Assembly (NCBI RefSeq): GCF_004027225.2
Contig: NC_044277.2
Location: 97,213,552 to 97,277,551 of the forward strand
Reading direction: 5' to 3'
Length of the DNA stretch: 64,000 bases
Origin: Strigops habroptila
Taxonomy: Eukaryota; Chordata; Aves; Psittaciformes; Psittacidae
Shown: piece by piece, positions 34,301 through 46,529 of the stretch
Layout of the letters: each line of letters opens with the position of its first letter
Position numbering within the stretch: the stretch's first letter is position 1
Position numbers and translations under genes: made by a program
The notes under the pieces: model-generated
What the model saw: the letters and a program-made list of their open reading frames with translations, nothing else
Told to the model about the DNA's origin: nothing
Database searches by the model: none

Positions 34301-37300
34301 CCCTCGGGACCGGCCCCACGGTGTGGCTGGGCACCTCTGACCCGGGATGTCCCCGTGCCCCCGGGATGCCCCGGTGCCTCCGGGGCGCTCTGCGCAGGCT
34401 CCAGCCCCGGGATGCCCTGGGCACCTGGGATGTGCCCGTGTGTCCCCAGGATGTCCCCGGGCATCCCTCGTCCAGGCTACCCTGTGCCCCCGGCCCCATC
34501 CCAGGGAGATCCCGCCTGATGGGGGCCAGCAAGGGGTGGGGGTTGGGGGTTGCTGGGGTGGGGGCCTCTGCCCTCATAGCAAGGTGATGGTGGTGGCCAG
34601 TGTCCCACAGGGACAGTGACCAGCGCTGACCCCGTGGCCACTCTGCAGTCCCTCCCAAACTCACTGGTTGAGCAGAACCCATCCTTGTCTGCTTCTCAAT
34701 GTCCCCTCAGGCCTGCTCCATCTATCTGCCCCATCTCCTTCTGGTGCTTAGACTGGGTCCCAGCAGCTCTTTGCTTGCCTGGGCAGCACCAACCAACCGC
34801 TCCAGAGGTCAAATCCTGCCCAGCCAAATCGCTGATAGGGGGGACACAGCAGTGGCTGCAGGGCAGGTCCCCAGGGTGCCCGAGGCTGGAGAAGCTGGCA
34901 GGGACCCTTCCTACAGCCAGAGTGGGTAGAGTGAGGGCAGTGCTGCCAGCTTTAGTCAGGGAGTGGCCCAAATCAGCCCAAAATCAGGCACAACCCAGGG
35001 GGGGTGACCATGGGCCCCCTTCTACCTGCCCCCTCCCCACATCCCAGGTGCAGGAATGGAACGTGGAAGCCCCCCACCTGATGCCGCTGCAGCCGCCGCT
35101 GCTGCCAGAGCGGGCACACGTGCGAGAGGCGCAGCTCCACTCTGCTGAGGCCTCGCTCTGGACAGTGGTGGCCACGGTGCAGGCAATGGAGAGGAAGATT
35201 GACCTCCTCGCCACCCGCCTGCTCAGCCTGGAGGGTCGGTCTGGCACGGCTGAGAAGAAGCTCCTGGACTGTGAGAAGACAGCCATGGAGTTTGGGAACC
35301 AGCTGGAGAGCAAGTGGGCTGTGCTGGGCACCCTCATCCAGGAGTACGGGCTGCTCCAGCGGCGCCTGGAGAACGTGGAGAACCTCCTGAAGAACAGGAA
35401 CTTCTGGGTGCTGCGGCTGCCCCCCGGCCCCCGGGGCGAGGTCCCCAAGGTAATGGCTCTTGAGGGGCTGTGGGATGGGTATGAGGGACGCTCAGAGCCC
35501 CAGGGGAGTGGGTGCTGCTGAGCTGCCGGGGGCTTGTCCCTGCAGGTGCCGGTGACGTTTGTTGACATTGCTGTCTACTTCTCGGCGGAGGAGTGGAAGA
35601 ATTTGGAGGAGTGGCAGAAAGAGCTGTACAATAACCTGGTGAAGGAGAACTATGAGTCTTTGATCTCCCTGGGTAAATATCCCTTCTTGCCCCTTTCCCA
35701 GCTGCGTCTACACAGAGGGTCCTGGATGTGGGTGCATGGGGATAGGATGATGTGCTGTGCTGTGCCAGGGCTGCCGCATAGGGCAGCTTGTGCTGCCTGT
35801 CCCTAAGGTGCTGGAGTGGGTTCTCTTCCCCCAGAATTGATGCTACCCAGGCCTTCAACATGGAGGTCCTGCTGAATTTAGGCAGGTTCTCTGCCTCTCG
35901 TTATGGGGACGGTAGGTTGGGCGCAGCCCCGCTGCTGGTGCCAGCCGCAGTCTCTCCCTGTGCAGATGGTGTCCTCTCCAGAAGTGAGGCGCAGCCCCGC
36001 AGCGAGCGCCCAGAGGGACCCTGCGTCCCTGAGCAGAGGGACCTGGAGCAGAGGGAGCTGCCGACGGATACCTGTGCGGGTGAGACACCGGCCCCTGGCC
36101 CTGCTGCCTCCCAACTTGTGTTTCCCTCTTCCCACTGCTCGCATCCCTCCCCCTTCCCTGGTGGTCCCACCCCCCAGGCCCAATTTTCAAGCCATGGCCA
36201 GACTCTGCTCCCTGCTGTGTGACCAGGGGCCACCAGGAGTGACCCTGGAATATCTGCTGTGACTGATGTGCCGGGGATCTTGGGCATCCATCACTGGGAG
36301 ATCCATGTGTCCCCCATCACCACCACGTCATGTCAGAGCCCGTGGGCTGCATCACAGTCACCTCTCCCCATCAACTGTGCTGTAGTCACCCATCCCCATG
36401 GGCTGTGCCATGCTCAGCTCTCCCCAGGGGCTTTTCCGCAGTCACCCATCCATCCCTATGGGCTGTCTTGAGGTCACCCATCCCCACAGCTCCATCAGGG
36501 GTACTTGGTGCCCAATAACTGCTGTGGAATAGGGATATCCCATGCAACCAGAGCCCGGGGTCCCATATCCAAGGTGTATTGGCCATGGGACATGCTGGGT
36601 GGCCGCATCCTGGCACTGGCCAAGTGTGTCCTTGTGAACAGAGTCGCTGATCTCCACCTCCGACATCCTGTCCCGGATCAAGCAGGAGGTGGCCTTCGTG
36701 GGGGAGCAGCAGTTCACAGAGGAGCGGGCGATGCCGGCAGACCCCTGCGCAGGTGAGGCCGGGGCTGTGCTGCCGACTCACCAGCTGCCCAACACCAGCA
36801 GCAGCCGCTGCTTTTTGGAGCCACTGCCTCTCCCAGCCTGCCCTGTGCGGAATGTAGCTGAGTCCCTGTCCCCGTCCTTCCCTGCAGGCGCAGATGCCCT
36901 GATCACTGCCCACGACTTCTTGTCGTGGATCAAGCAGGAGGAAGAGCCCTGCGTCCGCGAGCCATGGGAGCTGCCGGAGCGGGAGATGCTGACAGGCCCT
37001 GGTCCTGGTGAGTGATGCTGAGTCCAGCCCCATGGAGCTGGGATGGGGCTGGGATCATAGCTGGTGTCCCCAGCAGCCACTGACTAGAGTCTTCCTCCCT
37101 GCAGCTGGCGATGGGCTGCTGGTGAAGACAGAGGAGCGGTGCCCGCATGCTGAGCCTCCTGAGGAGGTGGGATTGCCAGGCAGCTCTGGGGAGCTGCTCT
37201 TCCCCAGCGCAGGCTTTGGGAACCCTGAGGGACAGGCAGCGGTGACACCAGCTCCAGCGGTGGCTCTGCCAGCACAGCACAGACTGGGCAAAGCTCCGGG

Positions 37301-37835
37301 CTCAGAGCCAGGGCCGGGAGCCGAGGCGGCGGGTCCCACCGCGACACCGGGACCTGCTGAGGAGCGGCCGCACGGCTGCACCGAGTGCGGGAAGAGCTTC
37401 AGCGGGAAGAAGAGCCTGCGGATCCACCAGCGGAGCCATGCGGCCGAGCGCCCATACCCCTGTGCCGAGTGCGGCAAGAGCTTCAACTGCCACTCGGGGC
37501 TGGTGCGGCACCAGATGATCCACCGTGGCGAGCGGCCCTACAAGTGCACCGAGTGCGGCAAGTGCTACAGCCGCAAGGAGCACCTGCAGAACCACCAGCG
37601 CCTGCACACGGGCGAGCGGCCCTTTGCCTGCGCCGCCTGCGGCAAGAGCTTCATCCGCAAGCAGAACCTGCTCAAGCACCAGCGCATCCACACCGGAGAA
37701 CGGCCCTACCAGTGCCCGGCCTGCGGACGCAGCTTCCGCTACAAGGAATCCCTCAAGGATCACCAACGGGTCCATGGGGCTGAGGTGGGGGCCCCCCCAC
37801 TGCCGCCCTCTGGCATCATGCCCCCCGGGGACTAG
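34071..37835 (+). CDS. DUF3669/KRAB C2H2 zinc finger protein, ZNF282/398/777-like (gene D)
   Basis: Seven exons: 34071-34094 (MAEWAPAQ), 35048-35449, 35546-35672, 35966-36079, 36642-36752, 36888-37007 and 37105-37835, giving 542 codons. The first acceptor could also be at 35053, in frame. Exon 2 encodes the N-terminal helical domain of the ZNF282/ZNF398/ZNF746/ZNF777 group ([47 protein letters not shown]). Exon 3 is the variant KRAB-A box ([17 protein letters not shown] ... NYESLISLG). Three symmetric exons encode acidic linkers, two with IKQE ([16 protein letters not shown]); the last exon adds VKTE. Five complete C2H2 fingers follow (37376-37770) with TGERP linkers and the FRYKESL helix at the end. 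Human members regulate transcription, and their KRAB is not the standard TRIM28-recruiting type. It is convergent with gene E. Confidence 0.93.
35834..35924 (+). pseudogene. Possible decayed KRAB-B/C exon inside gene D
   Basis: Between an AG at 35833 and a GTAGGT near 35923, one frame reads [16 protein letters not shown]. This recalls the KRAB-B/C box that genes F and G carry at this place (xTKPDILxxxERGEE). That frame does not fit the phase-1 splice from the KRAB-A exon, and the fitting frame has a stop, so gene D probably skips it. Confidence 0.35.
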
Positions 37836-38179
37836 GGGCTGCTCCGCCACAGACTGACACCCCCTGGGACGGGGGCAGGCACCGGCCATGCAGCTTCCTA
37901 CCAAATAGAGGTGCCCAGCCGGGGCGGGGGCACATGGGGATCCCCGGGGCCAGCCCCTGGTATGGACGGACACTCTTTGGCCCCCACTGCTCCCTGTACC
38001 GGACAATCCTGCTGCACAGGACGGGGAGCAGCCCCCCGCCGTGCCCCCCCGCCGCCAGCCCCCCGCCTGCTGCTCTGCTCCCCCGGCCCCCCGCTGCTTA
38101 TTTTTACTGCCCCCCGCCCCGTGCCGTCCCGCTCTGTACAGTGCTTGGGGTGTAGTTTTGTATGGACGATGCGCTAAGG

Positions 38180-38185
38180 AATAAA
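38180..38185 (+). terminator. Polyadenylation signal of gene D
   Basis: AATAAA about 345 bases after the stop codon, in a C-rich 3' UTR, with GT-rich sequence not far downstream. Confidence 0.65.
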
Positions 38186-38199
38186 GTCATGCTGGGCTG

Positions 38200-40180
38200 C
38201 AGCGCCTTGGCCCCCGGCCCCGCGGGGTCCCCCATGTCTCATGAGCATTGCGGTCACACTCCTGCCATATGCCCCGTCCTGCACCGTGGGGAGGCAGTGG
38301 CCGTGCCTGCAAGCTTGGCGATGGGCAATGGGGGAAATCATGGCTCGGCGTGGGGCAGTGGGAATGACAGCACCACGGAACCAAGGGGCATGGGGGCTGC
38401 CTGATGCTCCTGTGTCTCCAGCCACGGTGGCCTGGTGCTGGCAGAGTGGGGAGTGCCCACCCATGAGTGAAGCTGCAGGGAGAGGGAAGGACAGGCAACC
38501 ATGCTCCAGAGTGCCTCTGTGTGTGTGTGTGCACACCCCAGCCATGGGTGTTCAAGGGCTGCTGGATGCAGCCGTGCTCCCTGGGGTGGTGGGTCCTGGG
38601 TATCCCTGGGTGGCTGCAGCCCCCTGCCCACAGCCCCCCCTTGTCACACCCTTCCCAGCATGTCCAATTCCCAATATTTCTCATTTTTCCTGCCTTTCTG
38701 TGAAATCTATGGGCCTGTGGCCCAGGACCCAGCATCCCCTCCCTGTGCCCCCACACCCTGCTGCAAATCATTTCACCAACTAGTAGAACAAGCGGGTGGC
38801 AATGCCCTGCTCACGCCAGCGGCAGCACAGGCAGCTCCCCTGCCTTCATTTCAACCAGACGAATCCCACCCCTGGGCTCCTGCCCTCTATCACTAAACTG
38901 CTCCCAGGTCCCTCCTTCCCTTGATTTGGGTCACCCAGGGAGGCCACAGCCAGAGCCTGGTGACCCAGCAAGTGCTGTGCCTTTGCCCAGTACTGGCAGT
39001 GCCACCATCCCTGGGTGGCTGCATCCCCCTGCTGTGTCCCACTTGGGTGGTCAGAGCTGCCACCGAGCAGGGATGTGGCTGTGGGTCCCCACATGCTGCA
39101 GATGCGACGGGGCATCAGCCCAGGGTGGCCTTTTTAGCTGTGCTGTCACCCTGTTACAGGCTGCAGCCAGAGGAGGAGGGAGGGTGTGAGGGGCTGGAGC
39201 TCCTGGAGGGCTCTACACACTCCTTAGGGGCACTGCTTGCTCCCTGGGGACACTGCAGCTGCCAAAGAGGCCATGCAGGATGCCAGGGACCGTGCAAACT
39301 CCCTGGAGACCATGCACACTCCCTGTAACCTTGCACACTCCTTGGGGACCCTGCACACTGCTTTGGACCCTGCACATTGCTGGGGACCTTGGGCACTCCC
39401 AGGGGACCTGCATGCTGCCCCTGAGCCATGCATGCTGTCACCCAGCCCAGAGCCATGCAGGCAGCCAAGGTTGCCAGTTCTCAGCCCAGGCAGCACAGGT
39501 CCTGTTCTCCTCAGCCCTCATCTCGGGTGCTGGGCTCCCCCAAAGGTGCCACTGAGCCCGGAGTTGTTTGTCCCATGTCCTAGCACTGGCTGTGCAAGGT
39601 AGGGCCGTGGGGCAAACTACCCCGTATCACTGCACCGCACTGTAGGAAGCTCACCGGCCAGCTCAGGGCAGCTGAGGCAGCAGTGTGCCGGCAGCACCAG
39701 GGACCGGAGCAGGGAGAAACCTCAGGCAGGCAGTGAATTAACAGCATGACACAGCAGCCAAGCGGCACTGGCACAAGGGAGCAGCGACCAGGCTGATGGA
39801 AGAGACTCCGGAAGCTACACAGGGAGCCAGGGTGGGACAAGACCCACACTGGGTGCTGCGGGGAGGGCAGGCAGGGGTGTCCCCGCGGGCAGCAGCTGCT
39901 CCCATAGGGATCAGGGTGGGCTGGGGTGAAGAACAGGAGGAGCATGTGGCCCCCCACCCCTGCGAAGGGCTGCCTTCACAAAGGCAAGATTAAAACTCAG
40001 GTGTCCATCACTGCAACTCAGCACCCAGCACAGTTCCTGGCTGAGAAGGGAGCACGAAGCTCATGGAGCGGGGCAGCAGGTCCTGCTCACCAGACCCCTC
40101 CTCACCACACCACCCCGGCCCCGAGCTCACACACAGAGACAGCTTTTCTGTTTTTTTGGGGCTTTTTTTTTTTTTAACAG
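38200..40180. other. Region between the convergent 3' ends of genes D and E
   Basis: GC-rich, without a supported gene. It holds a short GT run near 38519 and a minisatellite at 39228-39440 (listed separately). Reading frames are plentiful because AT-rich stops are rare, but none shows a domain. Confidence 0.5.
39228..39440. repeat. Minisatellite, unit about 21-24 bases
   Basis: Repeated variants of CACTCCCTGGGGACCCTGCA run for about 210 bases. Copies diverge from each other by several bases. Confidence 0.75.
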
Positions 40181-40183
40181 AAG

Positions 40184-40189
40184 TTTATG
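40184..40189 (-). terminator. Candidate polyadenylation signal of gene E
   Basis: The minus strand reads CATAAA, a known weaker variant, about 495 bases after the stop of gene E. No AATAAA was found nearby. Confidence 0.3.
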
Positions 40190-40194
40190 GTTAT

Positions 40195-40224
40195 ATGCAA
40201 ATTAGGTCATTAAATGATTTGCAT
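40195..40224. promoter_or_regulatory. Inverted pair of octamer (ATGCAAAT) motifs
   Basis: ATGCAAAT at 40195-40202 and its exact reverse complement ATTTGCAT at 40217-40224 surround a 14-base AT-rich centre that itself contains the palindrome TCATTAAATGA. It stands out in otherwise GC-rich DNA in the presumed 3' UTR of gene E. It can fold as a hairpin or hold two POU-factor sites. The function is unknown. Confidence 0.5.
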
Positions 40225-40683
40225 AAAATGTTCGCACATCAGCGACTAAGTGTTCCTAACTCCCCACCCCCCGAAGGTAGTAATCCTACTCGACTAGCGC
40301 TGTCACACGCGTGGCCCCGCTGACACCCGTGTGTGTCTCCCTGCTCGCTCACACGTGCCCGTGCTCAGCAGCCCTGCTCTGGGCTGCTCACGCAGGCAGA
40401 GCCACGGCCGCAGGCACAGGCCAGGTACACACGCACCCCCCTTACCACGCACGGGTGTATCTGCACCTCCCTCCCCGGGCGCCAGCCACCCATGCCCCTT
40501 TGTACCTTCCCCACACTCACGGTGGGGACCCGGGCGCCCTGCACACCTCCCGTGACCCAGGCAGGTCCCTCTCACATCGTTCCCCACGCGCACGCCCCAC
40601 TGTCCGTGGCCGGGCACCCGCCGCGTGGCCGGAGCCCCGCAGGCACAACCATGTCCTTGGCGGGACGGCGTCCCTGCCCGTCC

Positions 40684-43600
40684 CTAGCTGTTGGTGAGGA
40701 AGAGCCGTCTGTGTCTGGAGGCAGAGCCACGCGGCCGGCCCCGACGCCGGCCCCGGCCCCGGTTCCCAAAAGGGCTTCGGCTGGGCACGGCGGTCTCTCC
40801 CCAGCTGGTGCTCCCGGCCTGTGGCTCAGGGAAGCTGGGCTCGGCTTTGGGCTGCTCGAGGAGCGGGCTGGGGTCCGGCCGGGGATCGGCCGGCGGCGCC
40901 TGGCTCTGCCGGGCGCTGGCCCTCTCCTGGCGCAGGTAGCGCAGCTCGTCGCGGATGTCCGTGAGGACACCCAGCAGGCGGAACTGGAGCTCGCGGTCGC
41001 GGGCCCTCTCCTCGCGCTGGGTGGCCCGCTCCTCCTGCCACATGGCCAGCTCCTGGTGGTACAGCTGGTCCCACTGCTCCTCCAGGTCCAGCAGGTGATG
41101 GATGTTAGTCCTCCAGCTCTCCCGGCGGTCCTCCCGCAGGCGGGAGCAGCCCAAGCCGCGGGTCGGGCCAGGGGCAGCGGGAGCATCCCCTGGGGGGGAG
41201 GCAGAGGAGGGCAGCGACTCCTCGGTCAGGGCGCCGTGCAGCGGGGAGCGGGCCGGGGGCTCCTCCTCTGCCGCCGCCTTCTCCCAGGTAGGCCCCATCA
41301 GTACCCTGGGCAAAGCGCCCATCTCTGGGCCTGGGCCCCCCGCCTGCTCCTCGGGGTGTGAGGAGTCGAGCCCGCGGCCCAGGGGGGGCAGGTCGGACAC
41401 CCCCTCGTGTCCCCAGTCCGAGTGAGCATCCACAGGGTTGAGAGGGTCCTCAGGCAGGGAGGTGACAGAGCCTTGGGAGCTGCACCTGCGGATCAGCATG
41501 GCCTGGCGGGACAGTTTCATGTCCTCCTCCGCAGACATGGGGGCCTCGGGCCCGGGCTGCATCCCCACGGCCCCGCCGTGGCCTCTCTCCACCTCCCGGC
41601 CTTCCCGTTCCTCCTCCTCTGACATGGAGGCGTAGGAGACGAGAGACTCGTTTCGCAGGGACGGGGAAATGGCTGAAACGTCTGGAGTCCGGAGCTCAGG
41701 TCCTGACTCAGCTGGAAGAGAAGAGAAACCTTATGGTGAGCCCCAGCTGCTGCCCCGGCCCCCTGCCCCTCCCTAACACACGGACAGCCTCCTCACAGAC
41801 ATCCCTGATGGACACAGCAGACCAATGTGCCACATCTGCACAGCCCTCACCCCTGCCAGCTTTGCTCACCCCATCCTCCTGCAGTGAGTTCCCCAGGTCG
41901 CTGTGTGACGCAGGGATGGTCACTTTGCCTTCCCTGGGATTTGCCGCCTTCTGCCACCAAACAACCACTGGCAGCTACAAAACTGTGCTTCGGGTTCCCC
42001 GTTACATATCCGCAGCCCTTCGGGACTCTCAGACCAACCACACAGGCTGGGCTGGCACAGGGAAGCGTCTCCAATCGGCGTGTCCCCCACTGTGCCACCC
42101 CCACTGCCATGCCGAGGGCTGCATCCAGCCCCATCAGCAGCGCTCTGTCGCACCAGGACCCAGCTCTTGGTGCAAACCACCACCACAACCTTTTACCTCC
42201 CATCTAGACAGACCCTGTGCCCTCCCTCCACTGCAGCAGCCTGTCTCCACTGCAGCCTTACCCGAACTGCTCTGTCCCTCCCCTCGGCTGTACTCGCAGA
42301 TGACGGAGGGGTCAGGGCTCTGCACCGCCAGCCGGGGCACAGCAGAGCCCTCCACGTCCGGCAGGGATGAGGGCTGCCCGTTGGTGTCGATGTAGATGCT
42401 GGGGTGGCTGATGCCGGGCTGCAGGTGCATGAAGGACTGCTTGGTCGCGCCAGGGAAGAACAGATCTACGGGACAGAGAGAATCCAGCCTCAACCGCTGC
42501 GCCGACGGCACTGCCAGTTCACGTGCCCCCACAGAAAGGCGGATGGGGCTCCCCAGGAGAAGGGTCTCACAGGAATCTGCAGGGGAATGATGCTGCATGG
42601 GGGACACAGTCGCACTGAGGCACAGACACTCCTCCTGCGAGGCCGGCCCACCTCATCGCTCTATCTCACCTCTCCCAAGAGTGTCCTAAACTTGCCCAGC
42701 CCTGAGGGTGTTGGCATCCCCTAATGCCCTGCAGGACTTCTGCCTCCAGCCTAGAGCCCTTCTGCTCTGCAGCGAGACAGGCGTCTGCTTCAGACACAGC
42801 CTGAGCCTGAACAGAATGGAACCAGCCCCACGCTGCCCACTCCGCCCCCAGTGAAACCTGTTGGGCCAAGCTGAAACCAAAGAGCAGAGGAAGAAGCGGG
42901 GGGGTGAGACACTGGAACAAGTTGCCCAGAGAAGCTGTGGCTGCCCCATCCCTGGCAGTGTTCAAGGCCAGGTTGGACGGGGCTTGGAGCAATCTGCTCT
43001 AGTGGAAGGTGTCCCTGCCCATGGCAGGGGGTTGGAACTGGATGAGCTTTAAGGTCCCTTCCAACCCAAACCACTCTCTGATTCTGTGATTCTATGACAG
43101 CTAATTCTGGTGTCCTCTGGGGACCCAAAGAAGTTAGACACATCCCCTCTGTGGAATGAAAGGGCAAGGGTGGGTTTGGCCTCCTGGCTAGTAACAAAGC
43201 CCAGCTGGGGTGTAACCATGGGCCCAGCTCAGCACTACTGCAAGACCAATCTTGGATCTTGCACCAACATCTTCCCCCCAAGCACCTCTCGGTCACTTGA
43301 GCTAAACAGGCGCTACCCAAGAGCAGGACAAGCAAGAAGGCTCTGTGCTAGGCTGAGACACAGCTTTGCTCTGCTAGTGACAGAGGGGTCAAGGGCACAG
43401 CCCCACCAGGAAGGCACAGCCCCACAAGGGACCCACTGCTCCCCCCAGCCACGCATGGCACCAGGGTGCGAGATACTGTGGGAGGACAGTGGGACTCTGC
43501 AGTGCAGCAGCTGCTCCCACTCCCTCTGACCTCAGCTGCCGATGGGGGACACCAACCCTGACAGGAACAGGGGAAATAAAATCCCATCCCATCTTTTACC

Positions 43601-44550
43601 AGCTGCCTTTAGATGGTGTCCAGCAAGGCCAGGCACTGTATCAAATTAAAGAACGAAAAAAAGACAACCAAAAAAGACCCACTCCCACAAAGTTTGAGGT
43701 GTTCCTGTTGATCCCAGGTTATTTCCACAGTGGATTTTGAATTCCACCACACACAGTTTCCAGCCCTGGCAGTTTGCTGCTCAGATATGACAGCCCTGCA
43801 GATGCTGTGATTGCAACACAAACCACATATGAGAGCGAAACCCAAAAGACTCCTTCCACAGAAGGAGCACAGAAAGCAAACGCCCGGCAGACCCTGGAGC
43901 TCAGGCGGACTGTGCCCCGGTGACATTACCAGGCCAGATGTCACTCAGAGGGACACAGCACAGGCCTCTGCTACTCCAACTCTCCTCTCCCCAGAGAACC
44001 ACCATGACTGACCTGGGTCCAAGATGATTTCGGGCTCTGAGTCGTGGCTGGCCTGCAAGAAGGTGGAAGCCACCATCTTCTCCAGGGGCGTGAGGCGCGG
44101 CTTGTGGAGCGGCCCACCAGCACGGTTCATGGGCAGGTGCTTCTTGGAGGTGATCTTCTTCTTGACGTCCAGCCGCAGGTCGCGCCACTTGTGCTTGAGG
44201 TCGTCGATGGAGCGCTCGGTGTAGCCCAGGAAGTTGACGCGGCTTTGGATTTGCGTCCAGAGCTGCTTCCGACGCACCGGGTGAGCCCGCAGGGCTTCAG
44301 ACCCATACAGGGCGCTGAAATGCCGGACCACATTCCAGACCAGCGTCTCAGTCTCGTCATTGGAGAAGTTGGCCTTCCTCTTCCGGCCAGACGCTGGCAT
44401 CGCCTGCGAGGCTGCGGCAGAGGTGGAAGGGGCACAATTGAACCTCGGTCCCCACTCCTCTCTGTCAGCTCCTGGGGGGAACATGGGGCTGCGGGAGCCC
44501 GAGGGAGCCGCGGAGGAGGGAGCCGAAGCAAGAGCCCCCGAGGCATCCAT
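40684..44550 (-). CDS. Myb/SANT-like DNA-binding protein with coiled coil and AT-hook (gene E)
   Basis: Three coding exons on the minus strand: 44550-44013, 42465-42262 and 41711-40684, phases 1 and 1, giving 589 codons. The ATG at 44550 has a strong context (CTGCCATGG). Residues about 56-140 form a Myb/SANT-like three-helix domain (RKRKANFSNDETETLVW, LWTQIQSRVN, LKHKWRDLRLDVKKKI) with the three regularly spaced tryptophans. This domain type is found in NAIF1, MSANTD and TSNARE1-like proteins and in the accessory proteins of Harbinger transposons. A long acidic/Ser-rich middle is followed by a charged coiled coil near residues 430-490 (EEQWDQLYHQELAMWQEE ...) and an AT-hook-like RRGRPRGS. The stop lies at 40684. 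It is a likely nuclear DNA-binding regulator; the exact orthologue is not assigned. A noncoding first exon probably lies in the CpG island at 45960-46480. Confidence 0.85.
42897..43096 (+). mobile_element. CR1 LINE fragment
   Basis: GTGAGACACTGGAACAAG through CATGGCAGGGGGTTGGAAC to GATTCTGTGATTCTATGA. It is sense on the + strand and antisense within an intron of gene E. Confidence 0.93.
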
Positions 44551-44799
44551 GGCAGGGGAGGCTTGGGCCGGGGAGGATCTAAAGAGCCGCTTCGACACAC
44601 CACGCGGCAGGGGGGCACCTCATCCCCTCGCCCCGGCTCGAGAGCACCTGGGAGGGGAGAAAAGGAAAGGGCAGCGGTGGGTGGTGGCAGCGCGGGGTGA
44701 TGGCGAGGGCCCCCAGCCCTCTCCAACCAGAGGCACCTGGGGGCCCCCAGCCAGCTACCACGGGGGCCACGGAGAGGGTCGTGGTCACGGCACGGGCCA

Positions 44800-45790
44800 T
44801 GGCAAGCACCTCAGCCACAGCATGTGCTTTGGGGCCATGGCAGGTGGCTCAGGGCCAGAGAGAAGGTGCTGAGGAGCACCTCGGGGCCAGGCTGAGGGTG
44901 ATGGGGAGTGCCTCGAGGCCACAGTGAGGGACGTGGCCATGTTGACAGTGATGGAGAGCGCCTCTGGTTGCATGGTGAATGCCTCCAGGACATGGCGAGC
45001 ACCCCAAGGCCACGGCAGGAACCACAGCAACAACTTCAGGGCTATGGCTATCACCTCTCGGCTACAGTAAGCCTTGGCTGTGGTCAGCACCTCAGGTCCA
45101 CAGCAAGCACCTCAGCACCATGGCAAGGGCTATAGCTATGGTGAAAGCACCAGGGCTGCAGCACGAGACCTCAGGGCAATGGTGAAAGCTTTGGCCATCA
45201 TGAGCACTTCGTGTTCCCAGCAATGGCCTTGGGGCCATGGCACAGACTTTGGCCATAGGACAGGTCTAGGGGCCATGGCAAAGGCCTTGGCCATGTTGAG
45301 CATCTCAAGGCCATGATGAAGACCTTGGCCATGATGCAGACCTCGGCAAGGGTCTTTGCCACGGTGAGAACCTCAAGACCCCATTGAACACTTCAGGTTC
45401 CTGGTGAAGACCTTGGTGTCATGGTGAGGTTGTTGGCCGTGGTGAGCGCCTCAAGGCCATGGCAAAGACGTTACAGAAGACCTTGGTCATGGTGAACACC
45501 TCAAGCTTCCATTGAGGCTTTTGGTACCATGGCAAAAACCAAGTGTTTCAAGGCCATGGTGAAACCCTGGACCATGGCAAACAACTCAAGCTCTCAGGAG
45601 GAGTTTGGGACCATAGCACAGACCAAGGCCACAGCAAGTGCTTCAAGGCCGTCGCAAAGACCTTGGCCATGGTGAACACCTCAATCTCCAAGAGTTTCAA
45701 GATGCTGGCAAAGACCGTGGTGGCCACACTGCAGGTCTTGGGAACACAGCAAAGCCCCCAGCTGCAGTGACCACCTGGACACCATGTCAC
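44800..45790. repeat. Degenerate tandem repeat in the 5' intron of gene E
   Basis: About 1 kb built from variants of GGCCATGGCAAAGACCTTGG and GGTGAACACCTCAAGGCC, with an apparent unit of 40-60 bases. Copies are imperfect and the exact period should be computed. Confidence 0.7.
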
Positions 45791-45959
45791 AAGGCTCCTG
45801 ACCATGGCTCACCGCAGCCCTGGCCCCGCTGCTCCCCTCAGCCCCCAGCACCGTGGCAGACTCCTCAACCACCCTCAGCATCTCCGGGCCCCACGGACAC
45901 CCCTTCATCAGCCACCTCAAGGCCGTGGCCGAACACTTCAGACCTGCAACCACCCTCCC

Positions 45960-46500
45960 CTCAGAGCAGCGGCCTCTCCCCACTCAGATGCGGATGCCCG
46001 GGGTGGGGGGGGGGCAACCGGTTACCGGCTGCACCCCCGGGACAGGGCCGGGCTCTTCGGCGGGTGGCTTTTGTTCGCGTTTCCGCCGGGCACCGGGGAC
46101 AAAGGGGCCGGGGCCTGCCCTCCGGGGAGGCGGGGGGAGCCGGGGGGCAGGCACCGGCCCCGGCCACAGGCCTTCCACCCCCCTCCCTCAGCACCCCGCG
46201 GGGCAGGGCGGCGGCGCCTACCTGTGCCGGGACGGGCGTGCGAAGGGGGGGGAAGGGGGGGGGAGCGGGGAGGGGAGCCGGCGGCGGCGGGGCCGGGCTC
46301 GGCGGGGGGCTCAGCTCCGGCGGCGGCGGCGGGTAATGGCTCCCGCCTCGGCGGAACTCGCCTTCATTTCCTCCGCCTCCGAGCGGCGCGGCGCGGCGCG
46401 GCGCGGGCCCTGCGCGCCACCGCCCTTGGGCGCCGCCTGGCGGCACCGCCGCGGCACCGCGGCGCGAAGCGGAGCGCCGGCGAGTTACGCGGGGTTGGGG
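45960..46500 (-). promoter_or_regulatory. CpG island, likely promoter of gene E
   Basis: Very high GC and CpG with GCGGCGGCGG runs. On the minus strand a GTAGGC donor near 46219 could end a noncoding first exon, spliced to an acceptor just before 44647. That exon is an inference. Confidence 0.5.
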
Positions 46501-46529
46501 CGAGGGGGGAAGGCGGGAACAGCACACAC

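Noticed and set aside
33450-34682. Long minus-strand open frame (410 codons) across the gene D promoter
   Set aside because: Its sequence is produced by the GGTGCC minisatellite and the CpG island (runs of His, Arg and Gln, then Pro, Arg and Ala). No domain or splice logic; it overlaps exon 1 of gene D.
39228-39440. Regular repeats resembling a CRISPR array
   Set aside because: Units are contiguous and diverged without unique spacers, and the genome is avian. This is a minisatellite.
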